From Chrysomallon squamiferum (taxonomy: Eukaryota; Mollusca; Gastropoda; Neomphalida; Peltospiridae): a stretch of 64,000 nucleotides of DNA. Under the pieces are notes generated by a model. The model made no database searches. It saw nothing but the letters and a program-made list of their open reading frames with translations, and had not been told where the DNA came from. Position numbers and translations under genes: made by a program. Positions 50,325-60,711 of the stretch are shown here, one piece after another; the first letter of the stretch is position 1; each line of letters begins with the position of its first letter. Location of the stretch: assembly GCA_012295275.1 (NCBI GenBank), contig CM022670.1:37122189-37186188 (forward strand), read 5' to 3'.

Positions 50325-51575
50325 ATGTCAGACCAAGACTACACTATTTTCTCCACTGAAGAATTAGAGGAGGCCAAACAATATGCCCAACAATACGGAG
50401 TTTATGGTTTAGCTGATTATCTAAAAAATAAAACCGAAGAGTGGAAACAAGTCAGCGTTAATATTGGTATTGTAGGAGAATCGGCTGTGGGAAAATCCTC
50501 ATTCATTAACTGTATTCGGGGATTAACAGCAGATGATCCAGATGGCGCTGCTGTTGGAACTGGTGATACAACAAGTGAACCGACGAAGTACTGTCATCCT
50601 TACAATGAAGAGCTTGTTTTCTGGGACTTACCGGGAGTAGGAACACCAAAATACCCGAGAAATGAAGAGTATCTAAAGAACATTAACTTTGAAAAATATG
50701 ATTTTTTCCTCCTCCTGTCTGACAACAGGTTTTCATCCAACGATGTTTGGTTAGCAAGAGAAATTGAAAAGAGAGGAAAACATTTCTTCTTTGTCCGCAC
50801 AAAAATTGACGAAGCAATGGAAAATGAACGGGAATTATGTGGAAGCACTTTTTCAGCTGCTGTCGTTCTGGATAAAATAAATAAAAATTGTGAAGAAAAC
50901 TTCAAAGCAGCTCAGCTGACTAATCGACGGGTGTTTTGCATTTCCAACTATCACAGAGAGATGTGGCAGTTTGAAGAACTTATGCAAGAACTTATTGTCG
51001 CATTGCCTGACATGAAGAGAAATGCTCTGGTGCTGTCCATTGGTCCTGTGTCAAAACAAGTATTAAAGGAAAAAACCAAATTACTTAAAACACAGATTTC
51101 TAAGAAGGCCGCCCTTTCTGCTATTGGTGCAGCTGCAGGTTCTCTGGTCCCAATACCTTTAGTGGGTGGAGCAGTTGGTGTGGCAGTGGATATTTGTATA
51201 CTGGTGCGCGAGATAGATTCTTATCTCAAACAGTATGGGCTTGACGACGAGTCACTAAAACGACTATCGGAACGTACCAACACGACCGTGGACTACTACG
51301 TAAAATCACTTAAATTTGCTTCTGGGATCATTATGAGTAGACAGAGTATTAAAACTTTTGTTATCAACATGATTAAAAGGGAAGGTGTGAAACAAGTAGA
51401 GAAAAGAGTTGCTTCTGAATTTCTTAAATTGATTCCTTTGGTGGGGAGCATTGCGTCAGGCGCAATATCGTTTGGAACTTGCTACTACTTTCTAGACAAA
51501 ACAATCAACAAGTTTGAGACTGACGCGCTGGCTGTTGTTGATGCCGTCATCCGAAAAACACAATCTGAAATCTGA
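50325..51575 (+). CDS. IRG-D: immunity-related GTPase, 416 aa
   Basis: Full-length IRG with the same motifs and positions as IRG-B (GESAVGKS, DLPG, TKID, ISN). The N-terminal segment is a mosaic: MSDQDYTIFSTEELEEAKQY is closer to IRG-A and IRG-E, while the rest of the G domain is almost identical to IRG-B. In the helical domain it has DICILVREIDSYL where the others have DIGILVGEINFYL, introducing Cys and Arg in a normally small and hydrophobic stretch. Near the end, TINKFETD replaces TIDEFETD. The start is the first ATG after the acceptor at 50,305. A poly-A signal AATAAA is at 51,945-51,950. Confidence 0.93.
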   Translation: MSDQDYTIFSTEELEEAKQYAQQYGVYGLADYLKNKTEEWKQVSVNIGIVGESAVGKSSFINCIRGLTADDPDGAAVGTGDTTSEPTKYCHPYNEELVFWDLPGVGTPKYPRNEEYLKNINFEKYDFFLLLSDNRFSSNDVWLAREIEKRGKHFFFVRTKIDEAMENERELCGSTFSAAVVLDKINKNCEENFKAAQLTNRRVFCISNYHREMWQFEELMQELIVALPDMKRNALVLSIGPVSKQVLKEKTKLLKTQISKKAALSAIGAAAGSLVPIPLVGGAVGVAVDICILVREIDSYLKQYGLDDESLKRLSERTNTTVDYYVKSLKFASGIIMSRQSIKTFVINMIKREGVKQVEKRVASEFLKLIPLVGSIASGAISFGTCYYFLDKTINKFETDALAVVDAVIRKTQSEI

Positions 51576-51808
51576 TTCCAGAAAGAGTTCTTCACAAAAA
51601 CAGTCCGCTCAAGCATGTTTTAATAATAATGGGAAAAAAATAATCAAATACTAATAATATAAAACAATTAACAATATACAGATTAATCATGCTAATCTCA
51701 GCTTATGAGATGTGTTGATTATATGTGATATTTTAAGTAAAAATTAGTAATACTCTAATAATAAAAAATATATTTGTGCTTTTATTGCATTGTCAGACAC
51801 ACCCACAG

Positions 51809-51811
51809 ACA

Positions 51812-51860
<49 letters not shown>
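51809..51860. repeat. (CA)n microsatellite
   Basis: About 25 units, longer than the homologous run after IRG-B. Confidence 0.93.
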
Positions 51861-51868
<8 letters not shown>

Positions 51869-52261
51869 TTTTTCTATTACTTTATCTATATACTGAATTT
51901 GTTTATGTTATTCTTTTCAGACCAAATGCACTTAGTTGTTTCTTAATAAAACATTTATTTGTCGAATAATCACGATATTTTTATCTTTCATAAAACACTA
52001 TTTTCAACAACAAGAAATAATCTGTTATGAACAGTACTATACTAAACGTGGAATTATTTTTCATTTTTTAAAGAGCCTGGCATAGTCAGAGTGTATGGTT
52101 CCTTGAAGCAGCCCTGGAGTTTGCGACCCGCGCCCCGCCCCACAAAACTACAACATATTCCACTGACTCCCTCTTACAATTTATAAAACTGGCACACATA
52201 TATAATATGCAATAACAAACATACGTGTATATATTAACTAATTTAAGAAAGAAAGAAAATA

Positions 52262-52327
<66 letters not shown>
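52262..52327. repeat. (AAT)n microsatellite
   Basis: About 22 units. The AAG half of the homologous array after IRG-B is absent. Confidence 0.93.
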
Positions 52328-53676
52328 TATAATAATATAAATCAATAAATAGATAAAGTAATTAATCAGTAAAAAAAAAAAAAAAAAAAAAAATTTTACT
52401 TATTACATTTGCTTGATGTTATATCTGTACCATTTGGAAGGATATGTGTTTATTAAATGCGCTGAAAATGCACAACTGTTCAGAAGCCTTACATGACTGT
52501 TTCATAACACATATGGATTATATATTAGTAGAAAAAACCTGAATTTCCTCATACTTGTACTGCAATAAGAAAATAATAAAACATTCATACAAAATTTTAT
52601 TTAAAATTTGTTTATTTTTTATTTACTGATCAAATTTACATAGTAAGAAATATCTCCTGGACAAAAAATTATTTTTATACATAATAAATAAATAAATAAA
52701 TAAGTGAAAAATATTGCATAGTATACCTGAAATTTACGTGATTAAATCAGCAGTGAAACATTCCATATTCGACAAATATTTGGTGTGTTAAGAATATTTT
52801 AATGTGGTCGCTTTTTATTTTCCGGACCTGAATAAATAATGATTATATATAAACATATTTCACAGTATTTTCACACAAAAGTACATTTTGTTGGATCATT
52901 ATTCACAGCTGTGCTTTTAGATAAAATTTAGAAAAAATATATTACACACTGCTTTAACACAAATATAACAAAACGTTCACACAAAAAACTTTATTCACTT
53001 GGTAGCAATATTTTAAGCGGCTGAATAATGAATTAAATGACTGAATATAAAAAATATAAAATATCCCCCAGAAAACAACAACTAACACCTATATTATATT
53101 CACTTAATATTTTCGAGTTTATCAAAGCTGATTAAAACTAATAAATGTGTTAAAATAGTTAATTGGTTGTGTGTTAATTCCTCCAAATTACTATTTACAT
53201 TTAACAGCTTCAACATTTTGACAATGAAATAAAATAAATGAATATTTATGATTTATTTTAACTACTTTTAATTATATATAAATACACTGTTTAAAAAATT
53301 TCATTCATATCAAAATAATTTTGTTTATTTTATAAATTATGCGGAAAAAAGAAAAATAAAGAAGTATTCACATAGCGAAAAAAATATTACACACACAGAA
53401 AAAGAGAAAATGGTTATTTGCTTTCCACATTTTCAGCTTTCGCAAAGACATTTTAAACAAATTCCAATTTTGTTTTCTATACAATTAATTATCACAGTGC
53501 ATTTACTGAATATAAACTATTACGTTTAATAATACTTCATGATTGTCTCAAATTATTGTTTTCAGCTTCTCTTCATTGCAAATAAAAAAGTAAACCTGCC
53601 TTATTGTACTAATTGTTTTTGACAGTAAGATGTTTTTTTTTTTTCGTTTTTTCTGAACTGTATGCAGAAATAATAT

Positions 53677-55704
53677 TTAACTGATCTTCTCTTCACTGTA
53701 TACTGCACGATTCTGTACGTTCTTCTCCTTCAGAAAAATACTCGCCTTGTCTCTGAACGTCTCTGTGTGAAGATAGTGAAAAAGGGGCGGGTTTTGAAAG
53801 TCATACAAATCTGGTTTTAATGAATCAACAAAGTAAATTGGTGCTTCAGGAAAACTATCTTTAATCTGTTTTGTAATTTTGTCCTTTACGCTTTCTTCAC
53901 TGAATGTCCTTGGATGAGCCCTTCTCTCGTTCCTCAGTTCATTAAAAAACTTAGTCCTTACATAGAAATATCTCTTTCCCTGCTTAGCTATTTCATTGTG
54001 AAGCAGAACCACAAACTGATCTATCTTGCTGCAGGAAAGTAGAAGATAGAAATCATAATTCTTAAAATTAATTTTCTTTATGTAATCTTCGTCATCTCTA
54101 AACGTCTCAGTGGCAAATCCAGGAACATCCCACAAAACGACGTCATTGCCAGGTACATTGTAGGGCTCTGGATCTTTAGTGCACTCAATAACATCAGTTT
54201 CGGCAGCATATTCATCTTTGTGTGGAAATCCAAAGAAAGCATTTATAAAAGTTGATTTCCAGAGCCACTTTTTCCTATGACTCCAACAGTATAGAGTCTG
54301 AAAGAAAGCAAGAATTGAATATTGTTAACATACAACAATAAAAGATGGAGATGAAGAATATGAATGAATGAATGAATGAAAGAAGAAACAAACAAACAAA
54401 TGAATTATATTTTTATATTTATACTTTTTGTTTTCAGAATTAATTGTCATAACGTTTTTACCCAGTTTCAAATTTCTAATAATAGTTGATTATATTTCAT
54501 TAAATGAAAACAGATGAAATGTTATAAAATATATATCCAAAATTAAATGAGAAACAGACTATGAATATAAAGAATAGACAAAAATTAAATGGTAAAGATA
54601 TCTTAATAATAATAATAATAATAATAATAATATAAAAACTGTTCACAAGGGACTTTGGGAGAGGAAATAATGGAATTGTTTCTTGGAAACACTTCCGCAA
54701 TTCTGCCATTTACTAAATCATATAAATTTCATTTGAAATTTCATTTAAAATTTCATTTAATAGTAAGTGAGTTAATTATTAAATAAAGTTTCAGTTGAAC
54801 TATATAGAACTTTTATAAGTACAGTGGTATATCGAGTTACGAGTGGTCCAACTTACGAGATTTTACTTTGAGTTGCGAGCCAAAATCTCAGTTACAAGCG
54901 AGCTTCAGATATGCCGCAACGAACAACACATCATCCGCCCAGCATCCCGCGTCTCATTCGTTTGCTTCAAGTGGTTACCTCGCCATGGAAGCATCTTTTT
55001 GTCTTGTGCTCACGTTTTGTGCAGTATTTTGGCACATTTCTATGGATCCTAAGAAAGTGAGGGCAAAGGATGGTGCTAAGAAGAGGAAGCGGATGATGTT
55101 CATTGAATTAAAGCATGAAATCAAAGAAAAGCATGAGCGAGGTGTGCGTGTAGTGAACATGGCTAGGCAGTATCAATGTAGTACTTTTACGATATATGTT
55201 ATACTGAAGCAGGAGGAATCGATAAAGACTGTAAGTCCAGCCAAAGGCGTTAAAATAAGATCTAACCTGCGGTGCTCTGTCCTTTAAAAGATGGAGAAAC
55301 CCTAACCTTGTACAGTTTACAAAACTAATTTATTTCTTTACATTCTTTCGTTCTTATACAATATTTGTCATTTATACATACATTTTACTTATTTAAAAAT
55401 ACGGTACAAAATATTGGGGTGGTTTTGGGGTCTAGAATGGATTAATGTTATTTCATTTAATTTTAGTTGGTAAAATCAATTTGATATACGACCATATTGA
55501 GTTACGAGCTCGGTCACGGAAGAGTTAAACTCGTAATTCAAGTTTTATTCCTTTTTATTTCCTCCTATACTTCTCACAGTTTCAAAATAGTAATGTTACG
55601 ATATACAATGGCATAATTAAAGCTATAAGCAAAAACTCATAATATTAAAACTGTCTTTTAGTTTACCTTTCCTTTTCAACTGTTCGCCGGGCAGCTGCAG
55701 CCAT
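53677..55704 (-). pseudogene. G-domain-only IRG relative, copy 3 (frameshifted in the P-loop)
   Basis: Exon 1 55,704-55,667 (MAAAARRTVEKE then AG, donor GTAAAC). Exon 2 starts at 54,297. One A is missing in the codon of the P-loop lysine (plus strand GATTTCC near 54,255 where the other copies have GATTTTCC), so the frame breaks inside GKSGSGKS. Downstream the family frame is open from MWDVPG to the stop at 53,677. Its end differs from copies 1 and 2: a deletion after YDFQN moves it into another frame with a longer tail. G4 is again TKFF. The intron carries a Tigger-like insertion. Copy 3 is the most diverged of the three. Confidence 0.8.
54822..55542 (+). mobile_element. Tigger-like (pogo/Tc1-mariner) element with truncated transposase ORF
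   Basis: The left end CAGTGGTATATCGAGTTACGAG follows TA. The right end (GAGTTACGAGCTCGGTCACGGAA, then CTCGTAATTCAAG) is the inverted counterpart, lacking its last bases. Between them a plus-strand ORF (from 55,042 to about 55,287) reads MDPKKVRAK, KKRKRMMFIELKHEIKEKHE, RGVRVVNMARQYQCSTFTIY: the N-terminal helix-turn-helix of Tigger/CENP-B-type transposases. The DDE catalytic region is absent, so it is non-autonomous. Copies 1 and 2 of the host gene show the empty site in the same intron (near 36,430 and 46,690). Confidence 0.8.
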
Positions 55705-56780
55705 GATTTTGTTTTTTCAAGGGAAGTAACTTCGACGAAGCCGGTATTTTGAGCATAATATTCACAACATTTTCAAAAATATTGTTTTCCTGTAACATAG
55801 GTAATTGAGGATAAATCACTGCATTCAAAGTGGGTTCATGCATACAGACTACACTATGCTGTATGTATAATATATTTATCTTCGTATGTTTTGGTTATGA
55901 ACTACTGTGAAAGAAAGTAGGTTATCGTAAGGTCGGGTTAGGTCAAGTCGATAAAGCTAAATCAGATTATGTTTTGATAGTGAGTCAGTAAATAATAATA
56001 ACATATATATGTTAACGTGTACACTATACTTTAAGCACTTGCCACCTTTTGAAATTCCTATTTTTATGTGTGATTGGTTTGTCTTAAAATAATATATTTG
56101 AATATTTATTTATAAATTGATTATTTATACTGACAACTATGAATTATTTTGTTTATAAGCTGGTGTTTTTCAAAAATATTTCGATTTTAAACTTTAGTGG
56201 AGAAATGGATAAAGCTCATTATACTGAAGACAAGTAAGGAAAAAGAAACCTAACAATTAACACAATTACATTTATTACAAAGTATCGCTGGCAACATTTT
56301 CGGGAAATAATATTTGTCTACTTCCGATGAGAATAGTCCGGATGTCACGAGACAGCTATGTCGTACACAATGTCTTATTAAGCAATATACAAGTAAAACA
56401 TTGAATGTGACAAAATTTTATAAAATATTATTTTGCTGTAACCTATACCATCAAAAAGAAAAAAAGAAAAAAAAAAAAAAAAAGCGGAATAAATGAAACT
56501 ACAGCGTGGATATACAAAAAGTTATGTTTTAATATGAATAAAATTTGCTGGTATTTTTCCTTCAAAGTTTGTGGAGAAACTGGTTCATTCAAGTCATTTG
56601 GCAACTAAAACACTGAATGATTTATATCGTTTGAAACGTATATATATTTGTTATTTATCAAAATGAAGACTTAGCTGCGTTCTAGAGCTACACAGTATTT
56701 TAAAGCATTTTGGTAATATTCATTTTATTGTTTTATTATTATTTTAAACAATTTGCCTTATGATTTTTCATTAAACAGAT

Positions 56781-56823
<43 letters not shown>

Positions 56824-56919
56824 TCTTCCTGAGAATGGACTTCTCAATCAATATTTTTACCAGAAAGAAAATATTATTTAAAACTTGAATGTTATGCGAC
56901 ATAACTACTAAATTAAAGA
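55705..56919. other. 5' flank of copy 3
   Basis: No gene. Pieces of the shared spacer are present but rearranged: a fragment like 39,010-39,110 occurs at 55,860-55,970, ahead of the stretch that precedes the MULE left repeat. Poly-A runs lie near 56,470 and at 56,782-56,819. Confidence 0.5.
56782..56819. repeat. Poly-A tract
   Basis: 38 uninterrupted A. Confidence 0.95.
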
Positions 56920-57150
56920 AAATGAACGAAAGCTAGAACTTTTTAGACGTCGTCAGCAGCGTCATTTGCTGAGAACACAGAACATTTTGTTACCGAGCAT
57001 TTAAGTACCTCTATCAAATATTTGTATGCAGTTTGGTAGGCTATGAAAGATATTCATAACTTGTAACTTGTATGTAAAGTCCAGAATAAGCTTTTCTAAG
57101 TCACACGACGATCATTTTGAAAGGGTAAACTTGTCTGTTGATTCTCCTGT
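56920..57150. repeat. MULE left inverted-repeat fragment in the D-E spacer
   Basis: Homologous to 37,530-37,760 (GAACTTTTTAGACGTCGTCAGC, GGCTATGAAAGA, TGTAAAGTCCAGAATA). No matching right repeat is seen upstream of IRG-E, so the element is broken. Confidence 0.6.
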
Positions 57151-57504
57151 GTTTAGCAAAGTCCCAATGGTGATGAATCTGAATATCTATACCACGTTAT
57201 AATATTTGTTGTTTTTGAAAATTTTAAAAATAAATTACGAAACAGAAAAGAGGCTGAGGGAAAACCCTTCAAGGAAAAGAGGAAAGCATCATAAAAATAG
57301 TGCTGCGTCGGCGAAACGGCTTTTGTCATATGTTTAAATACAGTCGTACATAAAGTCAATTAGAGACTTCGGCCTCAGGATGAATTATGTTAGATCAGAC
57401 AGTTTAAATTATTCAATTTTTACTTCACAGACATAATTATATTTCACATATCGTGTATTTTCCGAACTAGTCTGAATTAGTCATTATTTGGAGATAAACG
57501 CGCG

Positions 57505-57537
<33 letters not shown>

Positions 57538-58431
57538 TAACAAAACAAAAAGAAAAAAGACATAGGCACACACAGTCGCAGACACACTCACAGGTAATCG
57601 AATTTTTAGGACAAGGTAAGTATTTCCTTGGGTTTAATCAGGAATGATAGGACAACTTCATTTTTACCAAGCTGTTTTAGAAGCAGTTGATGTTTTTTCT
57701 ATTCATGGACTAGGCCTAATTGTCATTCGGGTTTGTATTCATATATATGCAAAGAAATTACCACTATGATAATTCAAATATTTATTCAAAAATAGTATTA
57801 ATAACTCAAATGTCACCTTAACAGAACTAATACTATGTAAATAACCAACAAACTCTATTGTATAGAACTTGTAATCGAAGGATTATATTTTTCAGTTCAA
57901 AATCTAAAACTCTTTAATACATTTTCAGTTAAATTATTTCTTGAAATCGAAGGATTATATTTTGAGTTCAAGAAAATCTGGATATAAAATATCTGGATGT
58001 ATCCATGTCAGTCATCTCTACACACAACAGGAAAGAAAAACAGATGAGATTGTGTTGAGATTGCATACGGGTAGATTTGTGAACATGAAGGTCTTGAATG
58101 TCTGTATATTTCAACATATTTGAAAAGAGTAGTTTTCTATTTATTTCATATAAATATTTTTGTGTATATCTTTCTTAAATAATTGATAATGTGTTATTGA
58201 ATATTGGTTTTAATTAGTAATGTTTAGCATCCCATAATTGTAAATTTCCCCATGACAACAGGTGACCTACATCTTTTTCGATTGCGTCTGCATTGTTATC
58301 AAATTATATTTGTAATAAATCATACTTTATGATGATTTTGTCATGACGAGAGCTGTTTTATTTTTCTTTTATAATTATTTTCTTAATTTCTTCAGTTTTA
58401 CGAAACGAAAACTCAGACAATGGTAAAGGAT
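57151..58431. other. Spacer unique to the D-E interval
   Basis: Not obviously homologous to the other units. Contains (CG)n(CA)n at 57,499-57,538 and several short ORFs without recognisable content. Confidence 0.5.
57499..57538. repeat. (CG)n(CA)n microsatellite
   Basis: About 7 CG units followed by about 12 CA units. The alternating purine-pyrimidine run is Z-DNA-prone. Confidence 0.93.
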
Positions 58432-58884
58432 TTAATGACTTGAAGAGAAATGCTTTGGTGCTGTCCATTGTTCCTCTGTCAAAAGAGGTTATCAAACAGA
58501 AAACCATATTACAGTGGATGTTGGTATACTGATGAACGAGATAGATTTTTATTCCTAAACCGTGTTGGCTTGATGACGAGTCACTAACACGACTGTCGGA
58601 ACGTATGAACACGACCGTGGACTACTACGTAAAATCACTTAAATTTGCATCATTACGGAAAGTCAAGAGTATTTCTGATCAACAAGATTAAAAAGGGAAG
58701 AGATAACCAAAGAGAGAAGAGAGTTGATACCAAATTTGCGGAACCGACAGTGTTTGGAACAGATCTGGTGAATCTCGTCCCATTTGTATCGTGCTATTAC
58801 GTTCTGAAAAATATCGTCCACGATTTAGAGAATGATGCATTCGCCATTGTGGATATTGCAGTAACGAAGAATGCAGTTTTCTAA
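58432..58884 (+). pseudogene. IRG relic 2: C-terminal fragment of an older IRG lineage
   Basis: Starts in the segment matching DMKRNALVLSI of the intact IRGs. It lacks the following helical hydrophobic block, resumes at DVGIL and LDDESL.RLSER, and ends with a TAA at 58,882-58,884. Frameshifts separate the parts. The tail FVSCYYVLKNIVHDLENDAF is close to that of relic 1 and distinct from the intact IRGs. Confidence 0.8.
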
Positions 58885-59884
58885 CTGAACAAATGACAAA
58901 TGTTTTGCAAAACACAAATGCATATACAAATACTCATGCAAATACTCATTTAAATGATAGTTTGAAGAGAAGTGGGTGTTGGAGAAAATTAAAAATTCAA
59001 ATAACATAGATTGGAAAGGATAAATCACTGCACTCAAAGAGAGTTCATTTGAACTGATTAAACTATGCTGCATATCTAATATACAGATACTTGTCTTCGT
59101 ATGTTTTCGTTAATATACGGTCTTCGGTAAGATCTGATTAAGGCCTTTTTATAGAAATATTATTTATTTATAGTGAATCAGTAAATAATAGTAACATAAA
59201 GCTTAAAGTGTCTTACCCCAAATGGGTAATGAAAAGTTACAAAAGGATAAACAAACTTGAAAGGAAAAATATCTGAATATAATATCGTAGAAACGCTATT
59301 TGGAAAGAGAAGGATAAATTATGACTCATCTTAATTTAAAATTAATAATTTTAACGGCTTGCGATAAGTTTGTTAACATCATTCCGCATTTAATCATAGA
59401 AAAATACATTGAAAGACAGTGCTTTATTATTACAGAGGATTTCCTCAGATGAAATCCATTTACGATTCAGTTTATCAGCAATGAAAGGAACTAAACAAAT
59501 TTAATATTTTTTGTGGAACATTTTGAACAAATTGTCGGCACTTGTCTGTCATTAATGGGACCGCTTTCCTGCAACTGTACTTTTATTAGACTTCTCATGA
59601 GTTAGAGTTACAAGCCTATCCAAATGTCTGAGCTGTTCTCTACCAGCAGAAATTCGGGCTTCATATCCGTGCGATGTGCGTTTAGCCACTTCGTTCACAT
59701 CGATGCTATCTCCATTTTTAAAGTACATTTATTTATATTCACTGGTAGTTAAAAGCTCACGTGCTTGTCAAATCTATGATAAATACATCAGTTACTGTGA
59801 CCTAACTTATCAGTTCACGTAGAAGATAGATATATAACAGTCAGTGTCTTATTATCGCAACAAGAACATGTGAACACGTAAGCA
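58885..59884. other. Upstream region of IRG-E
   Basis: No gene. From about 59,510 it is closely similar to the upstream region of IRG-A (24,290 onward), so A and E share a recent 5' flank. Confidence 0.6.
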
Positions 59885-60077
59885 TTCCCGGAGAAGATGT
59901 CACATGACTGATTTCTTTGAAAGCTAGTGATTTACATTACATAAAAAAAAATGCACGGAGAAAACATTCGTAGGACACACCCTTGGATCTCAAAGAACGG
60001 CCGATAAAGACATCTAAACAAAGAGAGAGAGAGAGAGAAAAGAGAGAGAGAGAGAGAGAGGAGGGGAAAAAAAAAGG
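59885..60077 (+). promoter_or_regulatory. IRG-E promoter and 5'UTR exon
   Basis: Shared box TTCCCGGAGAA and GTCACATGACTG at 59,885-59,910, as in IRG-A. The 5'UTR exon is GA-rich (60,027-60,061) and ends at 60,077 with GG|GTTAGT. The intron runs to 60,692. Confidence 0.5.
60027..60061. repeat. (GA)n microsatellite in the 5'UTR exon of IRG-E
   Basis: GA-repeat tract with one AAA interruption; a shorter version is in IRG-A. Confidence 0.85.
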
Positions 60078-60211
60078 GTTAGTCTTTTATTTTAAATTAG
60101 TTTATTAATTTCCACTTTTTAGACATTCCATTTAACTGGATTTTATACAAATTACCTGGTAGTATATCTTATATATGAACCAGTACGGATTTTTAAACTA
60201 TACTATTTCAG

Positions 60212-60214
<3 letters not shown>

Positions 60215-60242
<28 letters not shown>
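60215..60242. repeat. Poly-T tract in the IRG-E 5'UTR intron
   Basis: 28 T. Confidence 0.95.
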
Positions 60243-60243
<1 letters not shown>

Positions 60244-60401
60244 GGAAAATAGAACCATACGAATTATATATATATGTAAAAGGATATGTAATTTCTAATA
60301 TAAGTCTATGAATTTTAAAGAAGATTATTCAGACATAATCACATCATGAACACCCTTTAGTTGAACCTTGTACCTTGAAAACAATTAACGTGCTAGTCAG
60401 A

Positions 60402-60432
<31 letters not shown>

Positions 60433-60442
60433 TGTACGTCCA

Positions 60443-60484
60443 CGACAGGCACGCTTTCTGACAGGTCAGCGGGCGTGTCTGTCG
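60443..60484. other. Nested hairpin in IRG-E 5'UTR intron
   Basis: Identical in structure to 25,133-25,174. Confidence 0.6.
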
Positions 60485-60711
60485 CATCCCTTTAGTTTCA
60501 TACTTCCCTTTTTTATAATGATTTGAAACTTGAAGAATCCATCTTCATTCGGAACACATTGGATCATTTGTTCGAATATATTAAATTTAATTCACTTTAA
60601 TATTCTTAAATTCAAAAGACGCTTAAATGGAAGTATTTAAAATACTGAATAAGCGGAATAACTTTATTTTTTTATTTTTTATTTTTTTCTAGATTGCGTA
60701 TATCAAAAATA

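Larger units (their letters stand above)
51576..53676. other. 3' flanks between IRG-D and the copy-3 minus-strand gene
   Basis: Nearly the same as 33,091-35,230. No gene; CA, AAT and poly-A arrays. Confidence 0.6.
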
